NCBI GenBank assembly: GCA_947457715.1
Contig: CANGXK010000159.1
Span: 1-6,493 of the forward strand
Source of the DNA: Gemmatimonadota bacterium
GTDB lineage: Bacteria; Gemmatimonadota; Gemmatimonadetes; Gemmatimonadales; Gemmatimonadaceae
Direction of reading: 5' to 3'
DNA length: 6,493 bases
Shown here: piece after piece, positions 1 to 5,553 of the stretch
Position numbering within the stretch: position 1 is the first letter of the stretch
Layout: every line of letters starts with the position of its first letter
The notes under the pieces: model-generated
Database searches by the model: none
The model's input: the letters and a program-made list of their open reading frames with translations, nothing else
Told to the model about the DNA's origin: nothing
Program-made: the position numbers and the translations under genes

Positions 1-460
1 ACCTGCGCGCTCCCGACGTCCCAGACGCGCGTACCCGGGATCCTCGAGCGCACCACCGATGCGAGCGATCGGCCGCTCTCCCGCAGGAGCTCCGCTCGGC
101 TGAGGAACCGACCCATCCCGGTGGCCCGACGGCGCTCGAAGTCGATGTCGACCGCAAGGGTGGAGTCGGCGGTGAGGCTGATCGTGGTGATGAGCGGCGC
201 GTAGCCCAGTGCCTGCACGTGCAACTCGTGCGCGCCTAGGCATAGCCGTTCCAGCCGGAAGCGTCACAATGAATCGGTGCGTACCTCTCGCCCATCGGCC
301 GGAAGCCGGACGAGCGCACCCCGATCGGCCCGCTGGTCGGTCTGCTCCACACCGTGCCGCTGATCGCCCCCGTCTGCGCGAGCACGGCGTTCGGTAGCGA
401 TGCCAGCACGATCGACGCGGCCATCGCCAGCGATCGGCACGCGTACTTCGCCGAGTTCAC
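1..460 (-). pseudogene. Broken 5' part of a carboxypeptidase-regulatory-like / TonB-plug outer-membrane receptor gene (partial)
   Basis: On the minus strand a signal peptide (MAASIVLASLPNAVLA, then QTGAISGTV) reads down to about 350. The homology then jumps to another frame, reading EQTDQRADRGALVRLP and DGREVRTDSL, hits TGA at 264-266, and goes on in that same frame as RFRLERL, GAHELHVQALGY, then TGMGRFLSRAEL and RSRIPGTRV to the window edge. This order (signal peptide, beta-sandwich regulatory domain ending in an ALGY motif, then a plug-like segment with GRF and a PGxRV motif) is that of secreted or TonB-receptor-like proteins common in Gemmatimonadota. One missing base near 349-353 (GTGTGGAG where GTGGTGGAG would keep frame) explains the frameshift; the TGA sits where a glycine codon (GGA) is expected. 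The start is uncertain: GTG at 458-460 or ATG at 422-424, neither with a good ribosome-binding site. Sequencing or assembly error is an alternative to true decay. Confidence 0.72.
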
Positions 461-479
461 GGGGAACGGGGAACGGGGA
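460..479. repeat. Short tandem repeat of a 7-bp unit
   Basis: The unit GGGGAAC occurs twice in a row, followed by a partial third copy (GGGGA). It lies just upstream of the likely start of the broken receptor gene, where a ribosome-binding site would be expected. On that strand it reads as runs of C, so it offers no Shine-Dalgarno sequence. It may be slippage-prone and may be part of the decay of that gene. Confidence 0.6.
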
Positions 480-664
480 CACGCGTTGACCTTCCCCGTT
501 CGCGATGAGGTTTGCCCACGCGCGGCAGGTGCGTGGGCGCCGGAGCCAATACCGACGGTGGCTTTCGTATCGGAATGCATCGCATAATATGTGACGCTAT
601 TCACGGCCGCGTGATGCTGACGGGCGCATACACGCTGCAGTGAGCGCCAGTCCAGCGTGTCGTG
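480..664. other. Intergenic region, no gene recognised
   Basis: This region of about 185 bp separates the broken receptor gene from the creatininase-like gene, both read on the minus strand. It holds a 14-bp near-palindrome at 601-614 (TCACG, 4-bp loop, CGTGA) and a possible hairpin at 631-659. AT-rich bases around 583-590 (CATAATATG) resemble a -10 element but no matching -35 element was found on either strand. No open frame here resembles a protein. Confidence 0.5.
631..659 (-). terminator. Possible weak stem-loop after the creatininase-like gene
   Basis: CACGCTG at 631-637 pairs with CAGCGTG at 653-659, a 7-bp GC-rich stem with a 15-base loop. It lies 5 bases past the stop codon of the minus-strand gene. 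No T-run follows in the direction of transcription, so it is not a classical intrinsic terminator. It may only slow or stabilise transcript ends, or be chance in GC-rich DNA. Confidence 0.25.
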
Positions 665-1594
665 CTACGGTCTTGCCAACGTCGCTCGATAGTCGCTGAT
701 CGCCTTGATCGCCGTCTTCACGCGCAGCTCGGCGACCTTCCGCCCGAGCTCCTGCAGCCATGCCAGCGACTCGAACTTGATCCCGTTGATCTCCGCCTGA
801 CCGGCCTTGGCGCGCTGCGCAAAGCGGATCGATTGCGGATCGGCCAGCGCCATGGTCGCATCGATGCCAAGCTCCTCGTGCAAACCGCTGGTGCCCGAAC
901 TCGCGCCGATGCGGATCCCCTCGGGGATCTTGAGCTCGTTCTGGATGTACGGCTGTACCACGGAGGTGTGGTTGTAGAACTCGGGGATGTGCTTGAACAC
1001 CACCGTATCCGGGCTGCTGGCGTAGAGCCTCGTGAGCGAATCGGCCGCGGTCTGCATGCCGCGCGCGTTGCCGCCGCTGTCACCCATGTAGTAGATCTCC
1101 CTGAAGCCCATGCTACGCAGGTAGTTGCCCATGTCGAACAACAGCGCGGCATATGTGGCCTGTGAAAGCATCGGGCCCGCCCGACCCGGCTGGATGTTGG
1201 GGCCCACGTTGCCCGGTTCGAGAGTGACAAGCGGCGCGACGAGGGTCTTGCCCATCTTCCGCGCCATCATCTCGCCCAGGAGCTTGATGTTGATGTTGTG
1301 CTTGTTCATCTGGAGGTTGCCGTCGTTATTCTCGACGCCTCCGGTCATGATCAGCACCGTGGTATAGCCGTCCTTGAGCATGTCGCGGAACTCGGGCTGC
1401 GTGAGCTCCTCGAGCCATACGGTATTGATGCCCTCGATGGTACGCGGCTTGTTCGCGGCCGCCGCTCGCTGCGCGGCCTGACCGGCGGCACCGGCAGCAC
1501 CGGCGCTTCCGGTCGCCTGCGCCGATGCACTCGCTACGAGCAGCGGCATCGTGAACAGCGCCATCGTGAACAGTGCCATCCGTGTCGTTCGCAT
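665..1594 (-). CDS. Secreted creatininase-family protein (amidohydrolase-like)
   Basis: A 309-residue protein with an N-terminal signal peptide: basic MRTTR, hydrophobic stretch to about residue 23, likely cleavage after ASA at 25. An Ala/Gly-rich linker (27-48) follows. The body resembles creatininase-family amidohydrolases, which cut cyclic or linear amide bonds at a two-metal site: the TGGVEN...NKHN block (84-100) matches the family's first metal motif, GDSGGN (171-176) matches the NGHGGN loop, and HEELGIDATM (239-248) matches the later HxxExxxxS/T region. Against Pseudomonas creatininase, Glu34 is kept (E88), but His36, Asp45 and His120 appear as N90, H99 and S173. It is thus a divergent branch whose substrate, and even hydrolase activity, I cannot name. 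ATG at 1592-1594 is well placed after AGGAG. It seems to be a single-gene unit. Export to the periplasm or outside is inferred. Confidence 0.85.
   Translation of the reverse strand: MRTTRMALFTMALFTMPLLVASASAQATGSAGAAGAAGQAAQRAAAANKPRTIEGINTVWLEELTQPEFRDMLKDGYTTVLIMTGGVENNDGNLQMNKHNINIKLLGEMMARKMGKTLVAPLVTLEPGNVGPNIQPGRAGPMLSQATYAALLFDMGNYLRSMGFREIYYMGDSGGNARGMQTAADSLTRLYASSPDTVVFKHIPEFYNHTSVVQPYIQNELKIPEGIRIGASSGTSGLHEELGIDATMALADPQSIRFAQRAKAGQAEINGIKFESLAWLQELGRKVAELRVKTAIKAISDYRATLARP
1545..1580 (-). repeat. 15-bp tandem duplication inside the signal-peptide coding region
   Basis: Units at 1545-1559 and 1560-1574 differ at only two bases, and the first six bases of a further copy follow at 1575-1580. 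In the protein this gives MALFT MALFT M, lengthening the hydrophobic core of the signal peptide by five residues without breaking the frame. It looks like a slippage or duplication event that selection tolerated. Confidence 0.8.
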
Positions 1595-1600
1595 TCACCG

Positions 1601-1605
1601 CTCCT
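1601..1605 (-). promoter_or_regulatory. Ribosome-binding site of the creatininase-like gene
   Basis: AGGAG on the minus strand lies 6 bases before the ATG at 1592-1594. This strong match fixes that start in preference to the internal Met codons of the repeated MALFT segment. Confidence 0.75.
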
Positions 1606-1884
1606 GGTTTCTGGGGTCTGTGGTATCCGGAATATCGCGCTCCCGCCGGGAGTCGCCCAGCACGACGTCAGCGCGATCCCGGGCGCCACGTCCATACAAT
1701 GTTGCATGTACGGGCAGAGGTCTGTGCGAAACAGCGGCTTCCACATCCGCTCCGCCGGAGGACCAATTGGCCGCGCCGCATTGTAGTATCGGTCACGACG
1801 CCAATGGCTGCGCGGACGAAGACGGAGGTCCGTGCACTCGTGGCGGCCCCGGAGCTGGGCACCGCCTGCAGTAGCACCCCATCG
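1606..1884. other. Intergenic region, no gene recognised
   Basis: About 280 bp between the creatininase-like gene and the transposase scrap. All six frames read as arginine- and serine-rich shadow sequence with no family I recognise. A small perfect hairpin lies at 1640-1652 (CTCCC, GCC loop, GGGAG) in the probable 5' leader or promoter of the creatininase-like gene. A TACAAT at 1780-1785 on the minus strand resembles a -10 box but has no good -35 partner at 16-18 bp. The region may hold decayed mobile-element DNA continuing from the neighbouring transposase fragment, but this cannot be shown by eye. Confidence 0.5.
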
Positions 1885-2019
1885 TTCCTCGTCGAAGCGC
1901 TCCACGGGTATGAAGAGGCGGAGCACGGCGCGGCGGAAGGCCTCCGTGAACCGATCCGTGTCGTGGGCGGGCCATGACACGAATGTCCCGTCGGGCGGGA
2001 AGCCGGCGTCGGTGAAGAA
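1885..2019 (-). pseudogene. IS91-family (Y2-type) transposase fragment
   Basis: About 45 residues read on the minus strand, FFTDAGFPPDGTFVSWPAHD then TDRFTEAFRRAVLRLF and ERFDEE. They closely resemble the segment of IS91-type rolling-circle transposases just after the HxH metal motif (typically ...LVTDGGF.PDGTFV..P.HD...LTEAFRRAVLRLFV...LFDE). The catalytic HUH motif that should come directly before, the tyrosines after, and the N-terminal zinc-binding domain are all absent. Downstream of FDEE the expected WPHSGFHVH block is not found in any frame. This is a relic with no possible activity. Its edges are approximate. It abuts, in opposite orientation, the GAF-domain scrap that leads into trpD. 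Family assignment is from memory of the sequence pattern, not from a search. Confidence 0.6.
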
Positions 2020-2053
2020 GCGGTCAGGACCCTCGAGCGTTTGCAATCTACTG

Positions 2054-2269
2054 CGCGACCGACACTTCACGAGGGGAAGCTTCATTAGCTTTCGGCTCGT
2101 GCACCGCGCCGAGTCGATGGGCGTACTCAACCTGACGAACTGGGCGCAACGCGGTACCCACGTCGACGAAGAGGGCGAATGTGTGTGCCTGCCCGGCCTC
2201 GTCCTCTCGCTCATCATGTGTCGGAACGCGCTCCAGAAGCGCCCGCTCGAGTCTATCCATGTCCGATGA
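2054..2269 (+). pseudogene. C-terminal remnant of a GAF-domain protein
   Basis: About 71 residues on the plus strand match the last part of a GAF domain: SFISFRLV, then MGVLNLTN, then VDEEGE, followed by the helix PGLVLSLIMCRNAL and a short tail ending in SIHVR. GAF domains usually have the pattern S.l..PL...g..iGVLnl.n.....F...D..ll..la.qia.ai. The first half of the domain and any partner domain are missing; upstream the frame reads through the antisense of the transposase fragment, so no native start exists. The stop at 2267-2269 lies 11 bp inside trpD, an arrangement typical of a former operon partner. A translated chimeric protein from an upstream start is possible but I see no supporting ribosome-binding site. 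Confidence 0.6.
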
Positions 2270-3296
2270 ACCGCTTCGCCAGGCCATTCGGCGACTGGCC
2301 GCACACGAGTCGCTCGATGCCGACTGCCTGCGTAAGGCGTTCGGCGTCATCATGCGCGGCGAGGGGACGCCTGTGCAGGTGGCCGCACTTCTGATGGCGC
2401 TCCGCGTGAAGGGCGAGACCCCCAAGGAGGTGGCGGGTGTCGTCGAGGCGCTGCGCGAAGCTATGATCGTGCTTTCCGCCGAGCGCCCGGAGGAGTTGGT
2501 GGACACGTGCGGCACCGGCGGTGGGGCCCTCACCACCTTCAACATCTCCACCGCGTCGGCTTTGGTTGCGGCCGGGATGGGCGTGCGGGTGGCGAAGCAT
2601 GGAAATCGCTCGTTTACGTCCCGCTCCGGGAGCGCGGACGTGCTTGAAGCGCTGGGCGTCGTCATTGACGCGTCCCCGGCGGCCATGGCGGCGACGCTGG
2701 CTGACGCGGGCATCGTGTTTATGTTCGCACCGCTGATGCATCCTGCGCTTCGTCACGTCGGTCCGGTCCGACGCGAACTGGCTGTTCCGACGGTGATGAA
2801 CATCGTGGGTCCGCTGGCCAATCCCGCGCGGGCCGGCCGTCAGGTGGTCGGTGTCGCAGAGCGGGCGCGTCTCGAACTGCTGGCCGATGCGCTGGCCGAA
2901 CTCGGGGCGGTGCGGGCGATGGTGGTGCACGGTGAACCTGGCCTCGACGAGATTTCCCCCCTCGGGCTGACGCATGTGATGGAGGTTCGCGACGGTCGCA
3001 CGGCCGCGTGGACGATCGACCCTGCCGACCACGGCGTGACCGGTGTGTCGCTCGACGACCTCGCGGGTGGCGATCCGGCGCACAACGCCACGGTCATCGA
3101 AGCGGTGCTCCGTGGGCACGGGCCACGAGGGGCCCAATCGGCCGTCCTGCTGAACGCTGCAGCCGCACTGTACGTGAGTCGCGATGGTGGCTGCTATGCG
3201 GACGCCGTGGCCGCTACGCGACGTGCGATGGCCGACGGGGTCGGCCATGCGGCGCTGCAGCGGCTCCGCGCCGCCTCGAATGCGACCCGGCCATGA
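2259..3296 (+). CDS. trpD: Anthranilate phosphoribosyltransferase
   Basis: TrpD transfers phosphoribose from PRPP to anthranilate, the second step of tryptophan synthesis, in the cytoplasm. The ATG at 2259 gives 345 residues, the usual length for the family. Visible motifs: PRPP loop DTCGTGGG (82-89), FNIST (94-98), KHGNRS (113-118), GSADVLEALG (125-134), FAPLMHPALRHV (156-167), RREL..PTVMNIVGPLANP (171-189), and the metal-binding GLDE (228-231). The loop ends in Gly89 where the common form is GTGGD. Translation may start by coupling from the overlapping GAF remnant, as no strong Shine-Dalgarno is seen before the ATG; longer in-frame starts upstream (2181) fall in the remnant and add nothing family-like. 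Its end faces the lexA end with 16 bp between, and no clear terminator is visible there. It is on the same strand as trpCFB but separated from them by lexA. Confidence 0.96.
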   Translation: MSDEPLRQAIRRLAAHESLDADCLRKAFGVIMRGEGTPVQVAALLMALRVKGETPKEVAGVVEALREAMIVLSAERPEELVDTCGTGGGALTTFNISTASALVAAGMGVRVAKHGNRSFTSRSGSADVLEALGVVIDASPAAMAATLADAGIVFMFAPLMHPALRHVGPVRRELAVPTVMNIVGPLANPARAGRQVVGVAERARLELLADALAELGAVRAMVVHGEPGLDEISPLGLTHVMEVRDGRTAAWTIDPADHGVTGVSLDDLAGGDPAHNATVIEAVLRGHGPRGAQSAVLLNAAAALYVSRDGGCYADAVAATRRAMADGVGHAALQRLRAASNATRP

Positions 3297-3312
3297 CCGG
3301 TTCCGAAGCCGC

Positions 3313-3921
3313 TCAATACCGACGCAGGACGCCGACGACGATCCCCTGAATCCGCACGTCGTCCTCGTGCACGAACAACGGGGACATGGTCTCGTTCGCG
3401 GGCTGGAGGCGGATGCGTCCGTCCCGCTCCCGGTAGTAGCGCTTGACCGTGGCGCCCGATCCATCGAGCATCGCGATCACCATTTCGCCGTTGTCGGCGG
3501 CGTTCCGATCGTTGATCACGACGTAATCGCCGTCCTTGATCTGCTCCTCGATCATCGAGTCACCGCGCACCTTCAGCACATAATGGCTTCCGCTCCGTCG
3601 CAGGAAACCATCGGGCACCGACATCGTTTCACCCGTATGCATGGCCTCGATGGGCGCACCGGCGGCCACCGAGCCCAGCAACGGCAAATCGACCGAGCGC
3701 TGAAACAACTCGGACGGCAAGATTTCGATCGCGCGACTCTCGTTGTACGAGCGCTTGATATATCCCTTGCGTTCGAGATTGGTGAGGTGCTCGTGCACCG
3801 TGGCCAGCGAGTTATAGTTGAATCGCGACGCGATCTCTTCGAAACTCGGGGCGTATCCGTTCTCGTCGTTGTAATCGGAGAGAAAGGACAGGATTTCCCG
3901 CTGTCGCTTGGTGAGCGGCAT
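3313..3921 (-). CDS. lexA: LexA SOS-response repressor (self-cleaving)
   Basis: LexA represses DNA-damage genes and cuts itself when RecA filaments form. The 202-residue protein is full length. N-terminal winged helix: helix-turn-helix around APSFEEIASRFNYNSLATVHEHL (24-46), then LERKGYIKR. Cleavage site is Ala87-Gly88 within SVAAGAP. The S24-type protease domain has the catalytic Ser122 (GDSM) and Lys160 (ATVKRYY), both present, so autocleavage should work. The recognition helix SLATVHEHL is closer to the Gram-positive style (STVH.HL) than to that of E. coli. The ATG at 3919-3921 follows GGAG at 3927-3930 by 5 bases. The gene is divergent from trpC and convergent with trpD. Autoregulation through the paired direct repeats upstream is inferred. 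Confidence 0.97.
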   Translation of the reverse strand: MPLTKRQREILSFLSDYNDENGYAPSFEEIASRFNYNSLATVHEHLTNLERKGYIKRSYNESRAIEILPSELFQRSVDLPLLGSVAAGAPIEAMHTGETMSVPDGFLRRSGSHYVLKVRGDSMIEEQIKDGDYVVINDRNAADNGEMVIAMLDGSGATVKRYYRERDGRIRLQPANETMSPLFVHEDDVRIQGIVVGVLRRY

Positions 3922-3957
3922 CGTTGCTCCACGAAAGGGGACCTACAGAGTCGGCCC

Positions 3958-3973
3958 CCGAATGCAGGCCGAA
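3958..3973 (-). promoter_or_regulatory. Candidate LexA operator, copy 1 (direct-repeat type)
   Basis: On the lexA strand this reads TTCGGCCTGCATTCGG: two TTCGG half-sites in direct orientation, 11 bp apart, about one helical turn. It matches copy 2 at 14 of 16 positions, differing only at the adjacent CA/TG. It falls in the untranslated leader of lexA, 36 bp from the ATG. LexA operators are often palindromes, but direct-repeat operators (GTTC-N7-GTTC) are known in Alphaproteobacteria. Assignment to LexA is inference from place and structure. Confidence 0.45.
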
Positions 3974-3986
3974 TCCACCAGTGGCC

Positions 3987-4015
3987 ACGCTAACCGAACA
4001 CAGGCCGAAGTGCAA
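3987..4015 (-). promoter_or_regulatory. Predicted sigma-70-like promoter of lexA
   Basis: On the minus strand, TTGCAC (4010-4015) as -35 and TAGCGT (3987-3992) as -10 are separated by 17 bp. The -35 is a good match to TTGACA, the -10 a weak match to TATAAT. Transcription would start near 3980, leaving a leader of about 60 bases before the lexA ATG. The prediction gains some weight because the repeated element lies in the spacer. Confidence 0.35.
3994..4009 (-). promoter_or_regulatory. Candidate LexA operator, copy 2 (direct-repeat type)
   Basis: On the lexA strand this reads TTCGGCCTGTGTTCGG, offset 36 bp from copy 1 in the same orientation. It fills 16 of the 17 spacer bases of the proposed lexA promoter and ends directly before the likely GTG start of trpC at 4010. 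Between the copies is an 8-bp palindrome GTGGCCAC (3981-3988). A repressor bound here should block lexA and might also affect trpC. Confidence 0.45.
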
Positions 4016-4855
4016 GCATTTTCTTCACGACCCGGGTGGACCTTCCCCACGGGGACCCTCGGCCACTTGACCCGGGCCTCGCATGAACGGGCTCGTCAGG
4101 CACTGTCGACCCTGTCGGCACTGCGACGCGAGGCCGGTGAACTCGCGCTCACGCCGCGGGCGGCGGAGGTGTTTGCCGCGGCGCTGCGCGGTCCGGCCAT
4201 CCGGGTCATTGCCGAGGTGAAGCGGGCATCGCCGTCCAAGGGTGCCATCAACCCGGGCCTCGATGCGGCCGCCCAAGCGGCGCAGTACGTCGCGGGTGGC
4301 GCGGCGGCCATTTCTGTCCTGACCGAGCCGACCCGGTTCGGCGGAACGCTCGACGACCTCGCGGCCGTGGCCGCACGCGTCACCGCGCCGGCCATTCGGA
4401 AGGATTTTCTCGTACATCCCGTGCAGCTCTTGGAAGCGCGCGTTCGCGGCGCCTCGGCGGCGTTGCTGATCGTGCGTGCCCTCTCGCCGTCCGAACTCCC
4501 GATCATGATGGATGCGGCCCGCGAATACGGGTTGGCAACACTCGTCGAGATCCGCGACGCGTGGGAGTTGGATCGCGCGCTCGCGGTCGGCGCCACCGTG
4601 ATCGGCGTGAACAATCGCAACCTCGAAACGCTCGTGATCGATCCGAGCACCGCGCCCACGCTGATCCCGCTGATTCCCACGCACTGTATCGCGGTGGCGG
4701 AAAGCGGCATGCAGACCACCGAGGACGTCGCCCCGTCCGCACTCGCGGGCGCCGATGCGATTCTCGTGGGGAGCGCGATTTCGGCTTCGGTGGATCCGGC
4801 GGCGGCGGTGCGGGCGTTGGCGGGCATTGCGCGGTCAACCACGGCACGCCGGTGA
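4010..4855 (+). CDS. trpC: Indole-3-glycerol phosphate synthase
   Basis: TrpC closes the indole ring, turning carboxyphenylamino-deoxyribulose phosphate into indole-glycerol phosphate in the cytoplasm. The TIM-barrel motifs are complete (numbered from the GTG start, 281 residues): PTGTLG (13-18), IAEVKRASPSKG (67-78, catalytic Glu69 and Lys71), TEPTRFGG (105-112), IRKDFLV (129-135, catalytic Lys131), TLVEI (177-181, Glu180), GVNNRNL (199-205), AESGM (230-234) and phosphate-loop AILVGSAI (250-257). The start is uncertain: GTG at 4010 fits the family's short N-terminus before the W-TFPTGTLG block; ATG at 3962 would add 16 residues of no clear family character, and ATG at 3908 lies inside lexA. 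No strong Shine-Dalgarno supports either. No trpC promoter was recognised; if it exists it must lie in the 88 bp shared with lexA. It is first in a trpC-trpF-trpB unit, with a 4-bp overlap with trpF. Confidence 0.94.
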   Translation: MQAFSSRPGWTFPTGTLGHLTRASHERARQALSTLSALRREAGELALTPRAAEVFAAALRGPAIRVIAEVKRASPSKGAINPGLDAAAQAAQYVAGGAAAISVLTEPTRFGGTLDDLAAVAARVTAPAIRKDFLVHPVQLLEARVRGASAALLIVRALSPSELPIMMDAAREYGLATLVEIRDAWELDRALAVGATVIGVNNRNLETLVIDPSTAPTLIPLIPTHCIAVAESGMQTTEDVAPSALAGADAILVGSAISASVDPAAAVRALAGIARSTTARR

Positions 4856-5553
4856 TCACGACAGACGCCGCCAGCCTCACCCGCACGTCGTCCCTCGAGG
4901 TCAAGATCTGCGGCTTGACGCGCGCCGGTGATGCCGCGCAGGCCGTGCGCGCCGGCGCCGCTTACCTCGGTACGATCATGGCGGGTGGGCCGCGGTTGCT
5001 CACCGTCCAGCAGGCCCGTGCCGTCCTGGGTCAGCGTCGTCAGGATGTACAACGGGTCGTCGTGTTCGGAGACCAGTCGCCCGAACAGGTGATCGCCATG
5101 GTCGACGCGCTCGATCTCGACATCGCGCAGTTGCACGGCCCGTGCACGCCGTCGACCGTTGAAGCAATTCGCCGCGAGACTGGACGGACCGTCTGGCCGG
5201 TGTTGCGGGTGGCGGGCACCACGCTTCCCGAGGACGCCGCCGCGCTCGCGGCAGCGGCAGGAGCCGTCGTGCTCGATGCACAAGTGCTTGGACAGCTGGG
5301 TGGCACCGGCGTCACACTGGATTGGTCCGGACTGCGTGATGCCGTGGCCGCGCTGCGGGCGTCTGTGCCGCAGGCACGCGTGATTCTCGCCGGTGGTCTG
5401 CGGCCATCCAATGTCGTTGAGGCAATTCGATTGCTTTCTCCGGATGTCGTAGACGTATCTTCAGGGGTGGAGTCCGCGACCGGTGTCAAGGATTCGGTGT
5501 TGGTCGAACAGTTCGTCGCGGCCGTTCAGTCGGCCGCAGGGATGCAACAGTGA
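4852..5553 (+). CDS. trpF: Phosphoribosylanthranilate isomerase
   Basis: TrpF performs the Amadori rearrangement of phosphoribosyl-anthranilate, the step between TrpD and TrpC. From the GTG at 4852 it has 233 residues, slightly above the usual 200-220 owing to an N-terminal extension of about 16 residues before the first strand. Motifs: VKICGLT (17-23) with catalytic Cys20; QLHG (93-96); the general acid Asp142 in [15 protein letters not shown] (150-158); phosphate-binding AGGLRPSNV (180-188); DVSSGVES (201-208) ending in GVKD. The [14 protein letters not shown] segment replaces the more common YIGFVF..SPRYVT. The start overlaps the trpC stop as GTGA; no ATG alternative exists near the N-terminus. 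Expression with trpC by translational coupling is likely. Confidence 0.94.
   Translation: MITTDAASLTRTSSLEVKICGLTRAGDAAQAVRAGAAYLGTIMAGGPRLLTVQQARAVLGQRRQDVQRVVVFGDQSPEQVIAMVDALDLDIAQLHGPCTPSTVEAIRRETGRTVWPVLRVAGTTLPEDAAALAAAAGAVVLDAQVLGQLGGTGVTLDWSGLRDAVAALRASVPQARVILAGGLRPSNVVEAIRLLSPDVVDVSSGVESATGVKDSVLVEQFVAAVQSAAGMQQ

Noticed and set aside
1780..1785. TACAAT on the minus strand as a promoter -10 box
   Set aside because: No acceptable -35 element lies 16-18 bp upstream, and it is almost 190 bp from the next start codon.
1534..2304. 256-codon minus-strand frame as one protein
   Set aside because: Only the middle part (about 1885-2019) resembles a transposase; the rest is antisense to the GAF remnant and trpD or overlaps the creatininase-like gene.
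3297..3312. Bidirectional terminator between trpD and lexA
   Set aside because: Only a 4-bp stem with a G-T pair can be drawn in the 16-bp gap and there is no T-run.
2253..3464. 403-codon open frame on the minus strand across trpD
   Set aside because: It is antisense to clear TrpD motifs and to the end of lexA, is rich in Arg and His, and matches no family; a shadow of GC-rich codon use.
3908..4009. TrpC extended to ATG 3908 or ATG 3962
   Set aside because: The 3908 start lies within lexA, and the added residues cross the repeated operator-like DNA and do not look like the TrpC N-terminus. ATG 3962 is kept only as a lesser alternative.
3922..4009. Trp attenuator or leader peptide before trpC
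   Set aside because: No short frame with clustered Trp codons and no terminator/antiterminator pair was seen in the 88 bp between lexA and trpC.
4096..5283. 395-codon open frame on the minus strand across trpC and trpF
   Set aside because: Antisense to two well-supported trp genes and of low-complexity Arg/Ala/Ser composition.
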